From NCBI RefSeq assembly GCF_000016505.1, contig NC_009706.1, positions 2,542,001 through 2,606,000 on the forward strand: a stretch of 64,000 nucleotides of DNA, in the 5' to 3' direction. Position 1 is the stretch's first letter; each line of letters begins with the position of its first letter. The notes beneath the pieces were generated by a model that saw nothing but the letters and a program-made list of their open reading frames with translations, made no database searches and was not told the DNA's origin. The position numbers and the translations under genes were made by a program. The stretch comes from Clostridium kluyveri DSM 555. GTDB taxonomy: Bacteria; Bacillota; Clostridia; Clostridiales; Clostridiaceae. Shown in pieces: positions 26,073 through 35,001 of the stretch.

Positions 26073-26275
26073 TATTCCTCATCCCTTCCGACTAGAAAAT
26101 ATAAAATTGGGCCAATGATGTTTACACAAACAATAGTAATAATCCAAAGTGGTTTATTTCCTCTACGTACTGTAGAATGTCTTAAAATATGAACCAATGC
26201 AGTAATCATTAAAATTAATTGAAGCATAATTAGTGGTAGCAAAACTGGTAAATACTTAGAAAAAGTATCAATCAT
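26072..26275 (-). CDS. PLDc N-terminal domain membrane protein (YxlE-like)
   Basis: 67 residues with two helices and the family motif (HILRHSTVRRGNKPLWIITIVCVNIIGPILYFLVGR). The same domain precedes the transporter in yxlEFG. Start overlaps the upstream stop (TAATG). Likely an accessory membrane subunit. Confidence 0.88.
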   Translation of the reverse strand: MIDTFSKYLPVLLPLIMLQLILMITALVHILRHSTVRRGNKPLWIITIVCVNIIGPILYFLVGRDEE

Positions 26276-27402
26276 TATTTTTCACCTAACTTTTCTTTCA
26301 ATTTTTTAATAATCATATTGTACTGTTCATCTTCTTTTAACGGTGTAAATGCAGGATTTTCAGTAACAGCCTCAATGAAATTTTTCTTAATTGTTATCTC
26401 ATCTAATGGTGTGTTTGTTCCAATACAAATATTATCCTCAAGCCATTTATCTACCTTGGTAAAATATCCATTTCCTTTTAATCTCAATGGATATTGATAT
26501 CCACAAACAATACTTACATATTCTTCCAACGCATCTATTGCCTTTTCTTTTTTCTGCTGAATCAAATACCCTTGTGCAGCAACAATATGAATTCCAAAGA
26601 CCGCATTTGTCAAGATCTCTTTCATCTGAAAAGAGTTGATAATCTGAATCCCCTGAGAATATATCTGCCCAAATAAAACTGGTTCCGTCATGTGCATGGA
26701 AAGATAATTGGTTAAAAGCGTTAATGCATTTATTATATTTTGGTATAGTAATATTTGATTCACCTCATTCGCTTGAGCATTTTCTCCAAGCATTTGATAT
26801 GCATTAATCAGCATAACATCATCTCCACTATAGGGAGTTAATTTGTCATCTAATAATCGAATAACTTCTTTACTATTTCCCTGTATCATTTCTGCCAATG
26901 CTTCCATGGTATTTGCACTTTTTATGTCAGAAATGTTCTCTGATTCCTCTTTTACTCTCTGACTTAGAAGTATACATTGGTGAATAATTTCTTTTTTTAT
27001 TTCCTCAGTTTTTGCTAAAGGCAAATAGTTTAATAATAATTGAATCATAGACAATAAAAATGAAAAACAAGAATAGTATTTCTTTATCATTTTGTTACAC
27101 TGCTCCATTACTTCGTCAAAAGATTTTGTAGCAAATTCATGTGAAAGTTTATTATAAATTTTCTTAATATCCTTCTTTGTAAGTTGTGGAGAATATCCCA
27201 GTAATTCATCCACTGAAACATTAAAATAAGTTGCAAGTTCAGGAAGAAGTAAAATATCAGGATAACTTAACCCTGATTCCCATTTGGAAACAGATGCTTT
27301 AGAAACTCCAATATAATCCGCCAACTGTTCTTGCGTTATGCCTTTCTCTTTTCTTTTTTGAATAATACATCTTCTTATATTTAGCTCTCTCATATCCATC
27401 AC
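26275..27402 (-). CDS. XRE-type regulator with helical repeat domain
   Basis: 375 residues. N-terminal helix-turn-helix (RKEKGITQEQLADYIGVSKASVSKWESGLSYPDILLLPELATYFNVSVDELLGY), then about 300 residues of alpha-helices, probably TPR-like. Such fusions head ABC exporter operons in clostridia and sense an unknown signal. First gene of a four-gene operon with overlapping starts. The 27403-27779 stretch upstream shows only an imperfect stem (AGCCcTGCTT/AAGCAaGGCT near 27508-27535) that could belong to its leader. Confidence 0.85.
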   Translation of the reverse strand: MMDMRELNIRRCIIQKRKEKGITQEQLADYIGVSKASVSKWESGLSYPDILLLPELATYFNVSVDELLGYSPQLTKKDIKKIYNKLSHEFATKSFDEVMEQCNKMIKKYYSCFSFLLSMIQLLLNYLPLAKTEEIKKEIIHQCILLSQRVKEESENISDIKSANTMEALAEMIQGNSKEVIRLLDDKLTPYSGDDVMLINAYQMLGENAQANEVNQILLYQNIINALTLLTNYLSMHMTEPVLFGQIYSQGIQIINSFQMKEILTNAVFGIHIVAAQGYLIQQKKEKAIDALEEYVSIVCGYQYPLRLKGNGYFTKVDKWLEDNICIGTNTPLDEITIKKNFIEAVTENPAFTPLKEDEQYNMIIKKLKEKLGEK

Positions 27403-27779
27403 CTCTAATGATATTTTATGTATTGAGCCATTCCCTGTCGATGGATTTATAGTTGATTTTAGTGAAATAAGTTAACTTACAGGAAACTTCCTTCAATAAT
27501 TAAAGCCCTGCTTCTCTTGGTTAAGCAAGGCTGATATAAATATCTTATGTTTTGATAGAAAGTGATACTAATTCGCGTTCAAATATTAAGATCTCTCTTT
27601 TTCCTTACTTACTATTTATCTAATAAGACCATATCAAAAACTTATCGGTAGTAAACTAAGCCCTTTAGTAAAACAAAAGGGGAAGTTTTCAAATATTGTG
27701 TCACCCATATCCTAATACGAGTTTTACTCCTGCAAGCAGCACACAATAACTATTCTGTTCTCATAACTCCCGGCTAGAC

Positions 27780-28511
27780 TCAGTCTTTTCTCATTTTCCG
27801 GGTGAATACCAAAATGGCTATAATAACAGTCAAACATGCATATCCGAGTACCCACCAAAGGTGCGGAAATATCGCCTCAAAATTACCCCCTAAAACTGCT
27901 CGTCCCAGTTCAACAGCGTGTACATATGGTAAGGCGTATGCTATTTTTTTGAAAAGGCCTCCAACAAGGTCTAAATCAAACCATGCTCCCGAGAGCCATG
28001 CCGCTAAATTTGTAAGCAATGCTCCGCAAATACCGCCTACTTGCTTATCATTGAAGATGCTGCCGAACAAAAGTCCCAAGGCAATAAAAAACAATGCAAT
28101 CGGTATAACAAATAGAATTGCATAGACAATGTTTACCGTAATCTCCAAGCCCAAAAATAGGGCGCTAATGTAGCAAATAACGCTTTGTGCCAATGCAATC
28201 GGAAGAATGGGAAGCGCATACCCCAAGATATAGTCACTTGCGGTTAAGGGCGTTGTATATAATCTTTGAATAAAAGAACTTGAACGGTCTTTCGCAATCA
28301 ATATTGCAGAATACAGTGTCATAAAGGATAAGCCAAACACTGATATTCCAGGTATAAGTCTGTCTATTTCAAAAAGCCTGACAGGGATGTTTGCCTGTAT
28401 TGCAGATAGTAATACCAGAATCACTAATGGGAATCCAATGCCGAAAGCCACATTCAATGGATCGCGCAGGATTTCTTTTGTCGTGCGGTTGAAAAATGTT
28501 AGCATTCTCAT
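27780..28511 (-). CDS. ABC-2 type permease (drug exporter)
   Basis: 243 residues, six membrane helices, ABC-2 motif around FGLSFMTLYSAILIAKDRSSSFIQRLYTTPLT. Starts at TAATG overlapping the ATPase stop, with GGAGG upstream. Codon use is more G/C-rich than neighbouring genes, as for the other two genes of this operon, which hints at transfer. Function: channel of a DrrAB-type exporter. Confidence 0.88.
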   Translation of the reverse strand: MRMLTFFNRTTKEILRDPLNVAFGIGFPLVILVLLSAIQANIPVRLFEIDRLIPGISVFGLSFMTLYSAILIAKDRSSSFIQRLYTTPLTASDYILGYALPILPIALAQSVICYISALFLGLEITVNIVYAILFVIPIALFFIALGLLFGSIFNDKQVGGICGALLTNLAAWLSGAWFDLDLVGGLFKKIAYALPYVHAVELGRAVLGGNFEAIFPHLWWVLGYACLTVIIAILVFTRKMRKD

Positions 28512-29236
28512 TATATTCCCTCCTTTACAAGTTTAACAAAGGCGTCTTCAAATCTATCAGTTCCTGCTTTTGCTTTGATTTCATCAGCAGTTCCTGCAAT
28601 TAACAGCTTCCCACTTTTCATGATACCGATACGGTCCGAAAGCGATTCTGCTTCTTCCATGTAGTGTGTTGTTAGAATGATTGTAATTTTCCCTTTAAGA
28701 GAACGAATAACATCCCACAAATCACTTCTTGCCAAGACATCCAATCCCAAAGTGGGTTCGTCTAAAAACAAGATGTGAGGCTCTGAAATTAAGGCCATGG
28801 CAATACTTAGCCTGCGCTGCCAGCCGCCTGAAAGTTTCTCAGCTTGTTTATTTGCAATTTCATGTAAGTCAAATTCACTGATTAGCTTTGTTACTTTGGC
28901 TTTCGTTTTCTCCTTGGAAAAGCTATGAACACCCGCCATAAACTCCAAATTTTCTTTTACCGTCAAATTAGGAGCAACCGCTGTTTCCTGCGGTGAAACA
29001 GCGATCATTGACTTTACCGCCTGTGCATCCTTAGTAATGCTTTTGCCAAGCAGTACTGCATTACCGCTTGTAGGCTGTGTAAGGCATGAGAGCATTTTAA
29101 TTGTCGTAGTTTTACCTGCTCCATTTACGCCTAACAGTGAAAATATTTCTCCGTCATGAATAGATAAGTTTAGTTCGTCAACAGCCGTTATGTCTTTATA
29201 TTTTTTTGTTAAGTTACTCATAACAATCGCATCCAT
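28511..29236 (-). CDS. ABC transporter ATP-binding protein (DrrA-like)
   Basis: 241 residues. Walker A GVNGAGKTT, signature LSGGWQRRLSIAMAL, Walker B LFLDEPTLGLDV and TTHYMEEAE, the pattern of daunorubicin-type exporters. GGAGGG before the ATG, which directly follows the stop of the TetR gene. Works with the downstream permease. Confidence 0.92.
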   Translation of the reverse strand: MDAIVMSNLTKKYKDITAVDELNLSIHDGEIFSLLGVNGAGKTTTIKMLSCLTQPTSGNAVLLGKSITKDAQAVKSMIAVSPQETAVAPNLTVKENLEFMAGVHSFSKEKTKAKVTKLISEFDLHEIANKQAEKLSGGWQRRLSIAMALISEPHILFLDEPTLGLDVLARSDLWDVIRSLKGKITIILTTHYMEEAESLSDRIGIMKSGKLLIAGTADEIKAKAGTDRFEDAFVKLVKEGI

Positions 29237-29806
29237 TTACTTGCCCTCCTTGTTTTTGTATCGCTCTCTCATGCCCTCATATGCATCAGTCAGCATCATA
29301 CTTATCGTGTCCCACTTCCAGTCCAGATAGGCTGTGGCAATCATTGTAGCAATACCATGCACATAGATCCACATTTCTATATGAAACATATAGGCATCAT
29401 CCAAGCTCATCCCCGTGTTGGATGAAATGAGATTTATAAGGTCGGAGATTTCCTCTCTTTCTTCTTTCACTTCTTCCTGAGAGCGGTCACGCATAAAAAG
29501 CAGTTTGAACAGCTCTTTTTCTTCTTTGGCAAATTTGATATAGGCGATACCGCTTGCCTTGTATGGCGGATAGACGGAATCTTTCATGCCTCTTTCGATA
29601 TATTGCTGATAAAGCTGCTTTGCCGACTGCATCACATCATTTTTTAAATCTTTCATAGTGGAATAGTTGCTAAAAATCGGTTGTGTGGAACAGTTTAATT
29701 TTTTTGCCACGGCTCTCGCGTTCAAGGCTTCTGCTCCATTTTCACGAATAACATCAAGAGAGGCCGTTATGATATTGTTTTTGGCTATTTTAACTTTCGG
29801 TGGCAT
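29237..29806 (-). CDS. TetR family regulator of the ABC exporter
   Basis: 189 residues. The N-terminal helix-turn-helix is visible (IITASLDVIRENGAEALNARAVAKKLNCSTQPIFSNYSTMKDLKNDV) and the C-terminal part is a ligand-binding helical domain. First gene of a three-gene operon. A short inverted repeat TAAC-tttc-GTTA at 29829-29840 may be its operator. Confidence 0.88.
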   Translation of the reverse strand: MPPKVKIAKNNIITASLDVIRENGAEALNARAVAKKLNCSTQPIFSNYSTMKDLKNDVMQSAKQLYQQYIERGMKDSVYPPYKASGIAYIKFAKEEKELFKLLFMRDRSQEEVKEEREEISDLINLISSNTGMSLDDAYMFHIEMWIYVHGIATMIATAYLDWKWDTISMMLTDAYEGMRERYKNKEGK

Positions 29807-29878
29807 TGTGCCCCTCCTTCCTTATAAATAACTTTCGTTATATATCTGATGTTATTTTAATCTGACATACTACTTTTG

Positions 29879-30070
29879 TCAATAGGAGGGTTCTGGCAAA
29901 CTTATAAAATGTCCTTCAATGCTAACGATATTATCTATTTTAAAAACAAAATTCTCATAATACTTATACTTGCCTGAAATTCCCTCAATTGAGCCTTCAT
30001 ACAATTCTAATACCATCAAGTGATTCTTAGGTTCAGGTGGAGTTTGCTGTAGAGAACTGCTTATCTCCAT
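29879..30070 (-). CDS. Small hypothetical protein, uncertain
   Basis: 63 residues (MEISSSLQQTPPEPKN...), no clear Shine-Dalgarno and no recognised domain. Its 5' end touches the 130-bp dispersed repeat, and a similar PPEP sequence context lies beside the second copy at 53390-53415. It may be a fragment brought with the repeat. Confidence 0.3.
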   Translation of the reverse strand: MEISSSLQQTPPEPKNHLMVLELYEGSIEGISGKYKYYENFVFKIDNIVSIEGHFISLPEPSY

Positions 30071-30205
30071 CTGAACCTTATTAACAGTATTCTTAGTGTC
30101 TTTAGCACTTAGAATACGTTATCCTTTAGGGGAAGAACTTATCCAGGCGCGTAGCAGTGCTTATCTCCCACTTTGAAGAAGATGGGAGTATTAGCAATGG
30201 TAGCT
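30065..30205 (+). repeat. Dispersed 130-bp repeat, copy 1
   Basis: Nearly identical, in inverted orientation, to 53252-53378. Shared landmarks: CTGAACCTTATTAACAGTAT, a GTATTCT/AGAATAC hairpin, GTTATCCTTTAGGGGAAGAA, CTTATCCAG, and ACTTTGAAGAAGATGG. The hairpin layout recalls IS200/IS605 ends, but no transposase is nearby. A worn third copy may lie at 61460-61515. Confidence 0.75.
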
Positions 30206-30252
30206 GTTCGGATAAATTCTTCGAAATTAGCGCCCCAAGATGTTTGAATATT

Positions 30253-30521
30253 ATACTTTAAGAAAAAGTAAAATCATAATAAAGATATTAAGGCAATCAT
30301 TACTTCTGAATTTTTTAGAAAATATAAAATTTACATTCACTATACATGTTATGGATACATAAAAAATGGCCAAGTTATAGAACTTGACATTATAGATGTG
30401 AAACATTCAATTTGTTTAAGAATTAAATGTCATAGGAGTACTAAATTAGATTTCATTATTAAAAATCATAACTTATTAGTTAATACAATACTTAACACAA
30501 ATTTCTTGAAACTGACAAAAT
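30253..30521 (+). pseudogene. Open fragment without start codon
   Basis: About 80 codons lack a stop (…KNGQVIELDIIDVKHSICLRIKCH…) but also lack ATG, GTG or TTG near the 5' end and a ribosome binding site. Such length is uncommon by chance at this base composition, so it may be the tail of a decayed gene. No family recognised. Confidence 0.25.
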
Positions 30522-31058
30522 AAAATCATCTATCATCAGTTGAAAGCTGTCTTCTGAACTTACTGGATTTTGGAAATACCCGAGGAAATTTAAAGAAATA
30601 AAACCATGTAACAAGCTCCTTAATGCCCGACTTTTATGAACCAAATGTGTTTCATCCTCAATATAAAAATGTAAAATTTGACGAATAATACTGGTAGTTT
30701 CTTTCGCTAAACGATGTACTTCTTTATCTTCTGTACTTGGAATATTCATAATAAGCCCATAAGCAGACTTGTTTTCAAAGGCAAAGTCTCTATAAGCATT
30801 GGCATACTCTTTAACAGCATCTCCACCACTTTTGCCAATTAATCTTTGCATTAATTTCAAGTTCAATTTATTTAAAAGGTATATTGTCATTTCTATTTTA
30901 AGATTATCCATGTTAGTAAAATGGTTATATAAAGATGGGTATTTTATATCCAGCTTTTCTGCAATTTTGGGGAAAGTAACTTGATTAAGTCCAATTTCAT
31001 CAGCCAATGAAAAAGCAACTTGAATAATTTTCTCTTTGGTTAAATTTCGCTTTCGCAT
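30492..31058 (-). CDS. TetR/AcrR family regulator, divergent to the MdtG-like exporter
   Basis: 188 residues. Helix-turn-helix QVTFPKIAEKLDIKYPSLYNHFTNMDNLKIEM, C-terminal domain ending in HGFISLNFLGYF (the TetR WHG type). It is transcribed away from the exporter gene, and palindromes AAACTAT...ATAGTTT occur both in the shared intergenic region and before the next gene downstream, suggesting it represses both. Confidence 0.9.
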   Translation of the reverse strand: MRKRNLTKEKIIQVAFSLADEIGLNQVTFPKIAEKLDIKYPSLYNHFTNMDNLKIEMTIYLLNKLNLKLMQRLIGKSGGDAVKEYANAYRDFAFENKSAYGLIMNIPSTEDKEVHRLAKETTSIIRQILHFYIEDETHLVHKSRALRSLLHGFISLNFLGYFQNPVSSEDSFQLMIDDFILSVSRNLC

Positions 31059-31125
31059 TATTTTATAACTCCTTCGTATAATTTCACTTTATAAAAATAG
31101 TTTAACATAAAAAAATATATTTATC

Positions 31126-31144
31126 AAACTATGAAATATAGTTT
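31126..31144. promoter_or_regulatory. TetR operator O1
   Basis: AAACTAT-gaaat-ATAGTTT, perfect 7-bp arms, between the divergent regulator and exporter genes. A further half site ATAGTTT lies at 31097-31103. Confidence 0.6.
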
Positions 31145-31303
31145 ACATGTTATATTTTATAATTTATAATGATATTAAAAAGTGATACATAGTACAAAAT
31201 ACATTTTATTGCCCTTTAGTTGTTTGTTAATTGTTATTTTCGTTATGTATTGTAGATAGCAGCATTATTTATGTTGAGTTATAGCAAAGAGAAGAGGTAT
31301 ATT

Positions 31304-32494
31304 ATGAAAGTGTGGAAAAGAAATTTAATAGTTTGTTGGTTTGGAATGTTTGTAACCAGTGTAGGAATGAGTCAAATTGCCCCGGTATTACCCCTCTATA
31401 TAAAACATCTTGGCATTTCTAACACAGCTTTAATTGAACAATTTTCAGGAATTGCTTTTGGTATTACCTTCATAATTTCAGCTGTTTTTTCACCAGTTTG
31501 GGGACACGCTGCTGATAAATTTGGACGAAAACCAATGCTTTTGCGAGCAAGCCTTGGTATGGCGATAGTTATATTCAGCATGGGTTTCGCACAAAATGTA
31601 TATGAACTAATAATATTAAGAGTATTACAAGGTATTATCACAGGCTACAGTACAGCTTGTATTACACTGATTGCAACTCAAACAGATAGGGAACATGCGG
31701 GATGGGCTTTAGGTACGCTCTCAACATCAAGTATCGCAGGATCACTACTTGGACCAATGATTGGTGGCTATATTGAAGAAAACTTTAGTTTACAAAATGT
31801 ATTTTTTATAACAGGTGTACTTATGCTTATTACATTCACTACAACTGCTTTATTTGTAAGGGAATCCTTTACTCGTGAGGATAAAAAAGTGAGCAGTATT
31901 AAGGAAATATGGAGTATTATTCCAAACAAAAGTTTAACTATTATAATGTTCGTAACCTCTTTTATATTAACTCTAGCGTTATATTCTATAGAACCAATCA
32001 TAACAGTATATATTGCTCAATTATCTCGTAATAGCAATCACGTTGCTCTGTTAGCTGGAATGGCATTCTCAGTCTCAGGATTAGCAAATATAATTGCAGC
32101 TCCAAGACTTGGAAAACTTTCTGATAAAATTGGAGCGCAGAAAGTTATATTAGTTGCACTTGTAGCGGCAGGAATAATTTTTATACCACAGGCCTTTGTA
32201 AAAAATCCCTGGCAGCTAATGGGTCTTCGCTTTCTATTAGGACTGGCGATGGGGGGACTTAATCCTTCTGTTAATGTTCTAGTTAAAAGAATTACACCAG
32301 ATTCTCTTACAGGCAGAGTTTTTGGTTTTAATATATCCGCCCAATATTTAGGCATATTTGGGGGATCAATTTTAGGGGGACAAGTGGCAGCTTATTTAGG
32401 TATAAGATATATATTTTTTATTACAAGTACATTGCTGCTGCTAAATGCCGTGTGGGTCTATTTTAAAGTATATAAAAGACTCAGCTTAAATTAA
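31304..32494 (+). CDS. MFS multidrug exporter, MdtG-like
   Basis: 396 residues from the ATG at 31304 (AGAGG upstream; an ATG at 31271 is less well placed). Twelve membrane helices; motif A WGHAADKFGRKPML in the loop between helices 2 and 3 and its echo APRLGKLSDKIG in the second half. Sequence blocks such as GWALGTLSTSSIAGSLLGPMIGG follow the MdtG family closely. Exports drugs by proton exchange; the substrate is not deducible. Confidence 0.9.
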   Translation: MKVWKRNLIVCWFGMFVTSVGMSQIAPVLPLYIKHLGISNTALIEQFSGIAFGITFIISAVFSPVWGHAADKFGRKPMLLRASLGMAIVIFSMGFAQNVYELIILRVLQGIITGYSTACITLIATQTDREHAGWALGTLSTSSIAGSLLGPMIGGYIEENFSLQNVFFITGVLMLITFTTTALFVRESFTREDKKVSSIKEIWSIIPNKSLTIIMFVTSFILTLALYSIEPIITVYIAQLSRNSNHVALLAGMAFSVSGLANIIAAPRLGKLSDKIGAQKVILVALVAAGIIFIPQAFVKNPWQLMGLRFLLGLAMGGLNPSVNVLVKRITPDSLTGRVFGFNISAQYLGIFGGSILGGQVAAYLGIRYIFFITSTLLLLNAVWVYFKVYKRLSLN

Positions 32495-32520
32495 TAATCA
32501 TCACAATATAAAATGAAATT

Positions 32521-32547
32521 ATAAACTATATTATATTTATAGTTTAT
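32521..32547. promoter_or_regulatory. TetR operator O2
   Basis: ATAAACTATA-ttatatt-TATAGTTTAT, perfect 10-bp arms, in front of the isochorismatase-like gene and sharing AAACTAT/ATAGTTT with operator O1. Confidence 0.6.
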
Positions 32548-32611
32548 GTATAATAGCCATGACAAGGGGCTTACAGTACCTTGTACACAAGATAAAAAAG
32601 GAGATAAAAAA

Positions 32612-33196
32612 ATGGAAGATTTAAAATCAAGAGAAACTGAATTAATAAAATCAGAAAAAACAGCTCTGGTAATCATAGACTTACAAAATGGAATTGTGAA
32701 TAGGGAGCTTTCACCTCATACTGGTGTAGAGGTTGTTCAAAATGCAAGCAGATTAATCAATGCATTCACAGAAAAGGGAGCCTTTGTAGTTCTTGTAAGA
32801 GTTTCCTCCATAGATGGAAAAGATATGTTAAAGCCAAGTGTAGATTTCAAAATTAATCCAACACAATTCCCAGAAGGATGGGATAGCTATGTACCTGAAA
32901 TAGCAAATAATAAAAATGTTCATACTATCACCAAAAGACAGTGGGGTGCATTCTATGGTACTGATCTTGACTTACAATTAAGACGTCGTGGAATTGATAC
33001 TATTGTACTATGCGGCATTTCCACCGGAATTGGCGTAGATACTACGGCAAGAGAAGCTTTTCAACATGGTTATAATCAAATCTTTGTGGAAGATGCAATG
33101 ACAGCGGGATCAAAAGAAGAGCATGACTATGTTTGTAAACACATCTTCCCTAGGATAGGTAAACTTCGAAGAAGTGAAGAAATAGTTTTATCATAA
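32612..33196 (+). CDS. Isochorismatase-like hydrolase without the catalytic cysteine
   Basis: 194 residues from the ATG at 32612 (AAAGGAGAT 6 bases upstream). Asp23 in VIIDLQNG and Lys108 in TKRQWGAF match the catalytic Asp and Lys of the family. The nucleophile position reads [17 protein letters not shown] with Gly141 where cysteine hydrolases have Cys, as in true isochorismatases that act on a vinyl ether. No enterobactin or phenazine gene is near, so the substrate stays open. Probably controlled with the exporter by the TetR protein. Confidence 0.85.
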   Translation: MEDLKSRETELIKSEKTALVIIDLQNGIVNRELSPHTGVEVVQNASRLINAFTEKGAFVVLVRVSSIDGKDMLKPSVDFKINPTQFPEGWDSYVPEIANNKNVHTITKRQWGAFYGTDLDLQLRRRGIDTIVLCGISTGIGVDTTAREAFQHGYNQIFVEDAMTAGSKEEHDYVCKHIFPRIGKLRRSEEIVLS

Positions 33197-33324
33197 TGTC
33201 CATTTCCAAGGATTCAGTCCAAATAATGAAGATTACTATATAAATGTAAATTCAAAAAACCTCCAATAGATGTGAAAATAACACTATCTATTATCTTCTG
33301 CCCAATACTCCTCTACAACTTTGA

Positions 33325-33384
33325 ATTGGGAATAAATGTGATATTTATTCTAAACATTAAAATATCATATTTACTCCCAATTTG
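33325..33384. terminator. Bidirectional terminator
   Basis: AATTGGGAATAAATGTGATA pairs with TATCATATTTACTCCCAATT across an A/T-rich loop, between convergent genes. Confidence 0.6.
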
Positions 33385-33401
33385 ATTTTCAATAAAGAAA
33401 A

Positions 33402-34193
33402 TTATAGCTCATAGTTATGCATGTGAAAATGTGCATGATGATTTCCTTCATGACAGTGATAATATTCATCTACTAGATTTACTTTTTTCAGTAAATCTAT
33501 CTCTGCTAGCAGTTTCTCTGTTGGTAAATCAGCTGCAATACAATGATCCTCTCCAAACAGTACAGCTCTTTTTGATATTTCCTGTACTAGCTCTAAATTA
33601 TGTGTTGAAGTTATCAATGTCTTCCCCATTTTATTCAATTTAACTAGAAATTCCGCAAGCCATCTCTGAGTTCTAGGATCAAGACCGTTCATGGGTTCAT
33701 CAAGGACAAGAACTTCTGGATTTAAGGCTAAAACACAAGCAATAGCAACTTTTCGTTTTTCTCCACCACTTAAATGATATGGCTGTCTATGCTTGAAATC
33801 AGTAATATTTAACAATGATAGACAATCATTAACTCTTTTATCTACATCATTCTCATTCATTCCCATCTGTCTGGGTCCAAATGCAATTTCATCATAAACA
33901 TCAGCACAGAACAATTGTGTATCTGAATTTTGAAATACAAAACCTATTTTCTGGTGAAAGAGCTTTGAGAATTTTGTATCTTGAAGTTTAGCATGAGTTA
34001 TTTCTTCATTATTAAACTTATAACTCCCACTATCGGGGAAAACAATACCATTTATTAGCTTCAGCAATGTTGATTTACCACTGCCATTGGCTCCTAATAA
34101 TGCCACAGCTTCTCCTTTATTTATATGAAGATTTATATCCTTTAAAGCAGGAATACCTGAATACGAATACGATACATTACTTATATCAATCAT
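33402..34193 (-). CDS. nikO: Nickel ECF transporter ATPase (NikO)
   Basis: 263 residues. Walker A GANGSGKST (34-42), Q-loop FVFQNSDTQLF, signature LSGGEKRKVA, Walker B VLVLDEPMNGLDP, typical of CbiO/NikO energy-coupling ATPases. The C-terminus is histidine-rich (HCHEGNHHAHFHMHN), a likely metal-binding tail supporting nickel. Third gene of nikMN-nikQ-nikO with gaps of 5 bp. Confidence 0.9.
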   Translation of the reverse strand: MIDISNVSYSYSGIPALKDINLHINKGEAVALLGANGSGKSTLLKLINGIVFPDSGSYKFNNEEITHAKLQDTKFSKLFHQKIGFVFQNSDTQLFCADVYDEIAFGPRQMGMNENDVDKRVNDCLSLLNITDFKHRQPYHLSGGEKRKVAIACVLALNPEVLVLDEPMNGLDPRTQRWLAEFLVKLNKMGKTLITSTHNLELVQEISKRAVLFGEDHCIAADLPTEKLLAEIDLLKKVNLVDEYYHCHEGNHHAHFHMHNYEL

Positions 34194-34198
34194 ACATT

Positions 34199-34996
34199 TT
34201 AGACCCTTCCCATGTATATAAAAATAATAATTATTAGTACATTAATTATTACATATATATAGTCTGTAAAATTTAATTTATTTTTATTATTAATAACTCG
34301 ATATTCTCCTGTGAAACCTCTGCACTCCATGGCAGTATACATATCTTCAGCAATTTCCTTGGACTTTATAAACATTGTTCCAGCAATTCCTGAAAGCGAT
34401 GCATATTTATTACTATTTTGACCAACTGATCTAAGCTTTAATGAATATAACATATTTAATGAAAATTCACCCAGCATAACTATGTATTTTATAGTAATAT
34501 CCATGACAAAAATAAAAATATCCGACACAAAAAATCTCTTTAATGCACTGATTATAAAGTTCCATTTTGTAGAATGAGAAAGTATATTTACACAAGTTAC
34601 TGTTGCAAAGACTTTAGATGTAATCATAATGCTGCTAAACCCATTGTTCCAAAAGATTGCCGGTAAGAGTATAATAAACGTGAAAGCTGACATTATCAGA
34701 CTGATTTTTAAAACTTTTATAATTTCTTCGCCATCCATCATACTCAATATCGCTAATAAATATACATTAATAATAATTGTAAATGTAAAACTTCTTGTAA
34801 TAGAAACTAACAATATAAGTATAAATGTAAATGTGACTTTCAAGGTTACATTTATTTTAAATTTATTTTTTTTATATCCGCTTTGAGTTCTTATCCTCGA
34901 AAGAACTTCCAATATGGACAGAATACTTTTTGTAATAAAAGTGTCCTTATCTGATTTAGGAATATAATTTTCATCTTTTAACAACCACTCAGGCAT
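34199..34996 (-). CDS. nikQ: Nickel ECF transporter transmembrane component (NikQ)
   Basis: 265 residues, CbiQ/EcfT family, with five or six helices and the coupling-helix motif ending in ECRGFTGEYR preceded by SLKLRSVGQNSNKYASLSGIAGTMFIKS. It links the ATPase to NikMN in the membrane. Confidence 0.88.
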   Translation of the reverse strand: MPEWLLKDENYIPKSDKDTFITKSILSILEVLSRIRTQSGYKKNKFKINVTLKVTFTFILILLVSITRSFTFTIIINVYLLAILSMMDGEEIIKVLKISLIMSAFTFIILLPAIFWNNGFSSIMITSKVFATVTCVNILSHSTKWNFIISALKRFFVSDIFIFVMDITIKYIVMLGEFSLNMLYSLKLRSVGQNSNKYASLSGIAGTMFIKSKEIAEDMYTAMECRGFTGEYRVINNKNKLNFTDYIYVIINVLIIIIFIYMGRV

Positions 34997-35001
34997 ATAT
35001 A

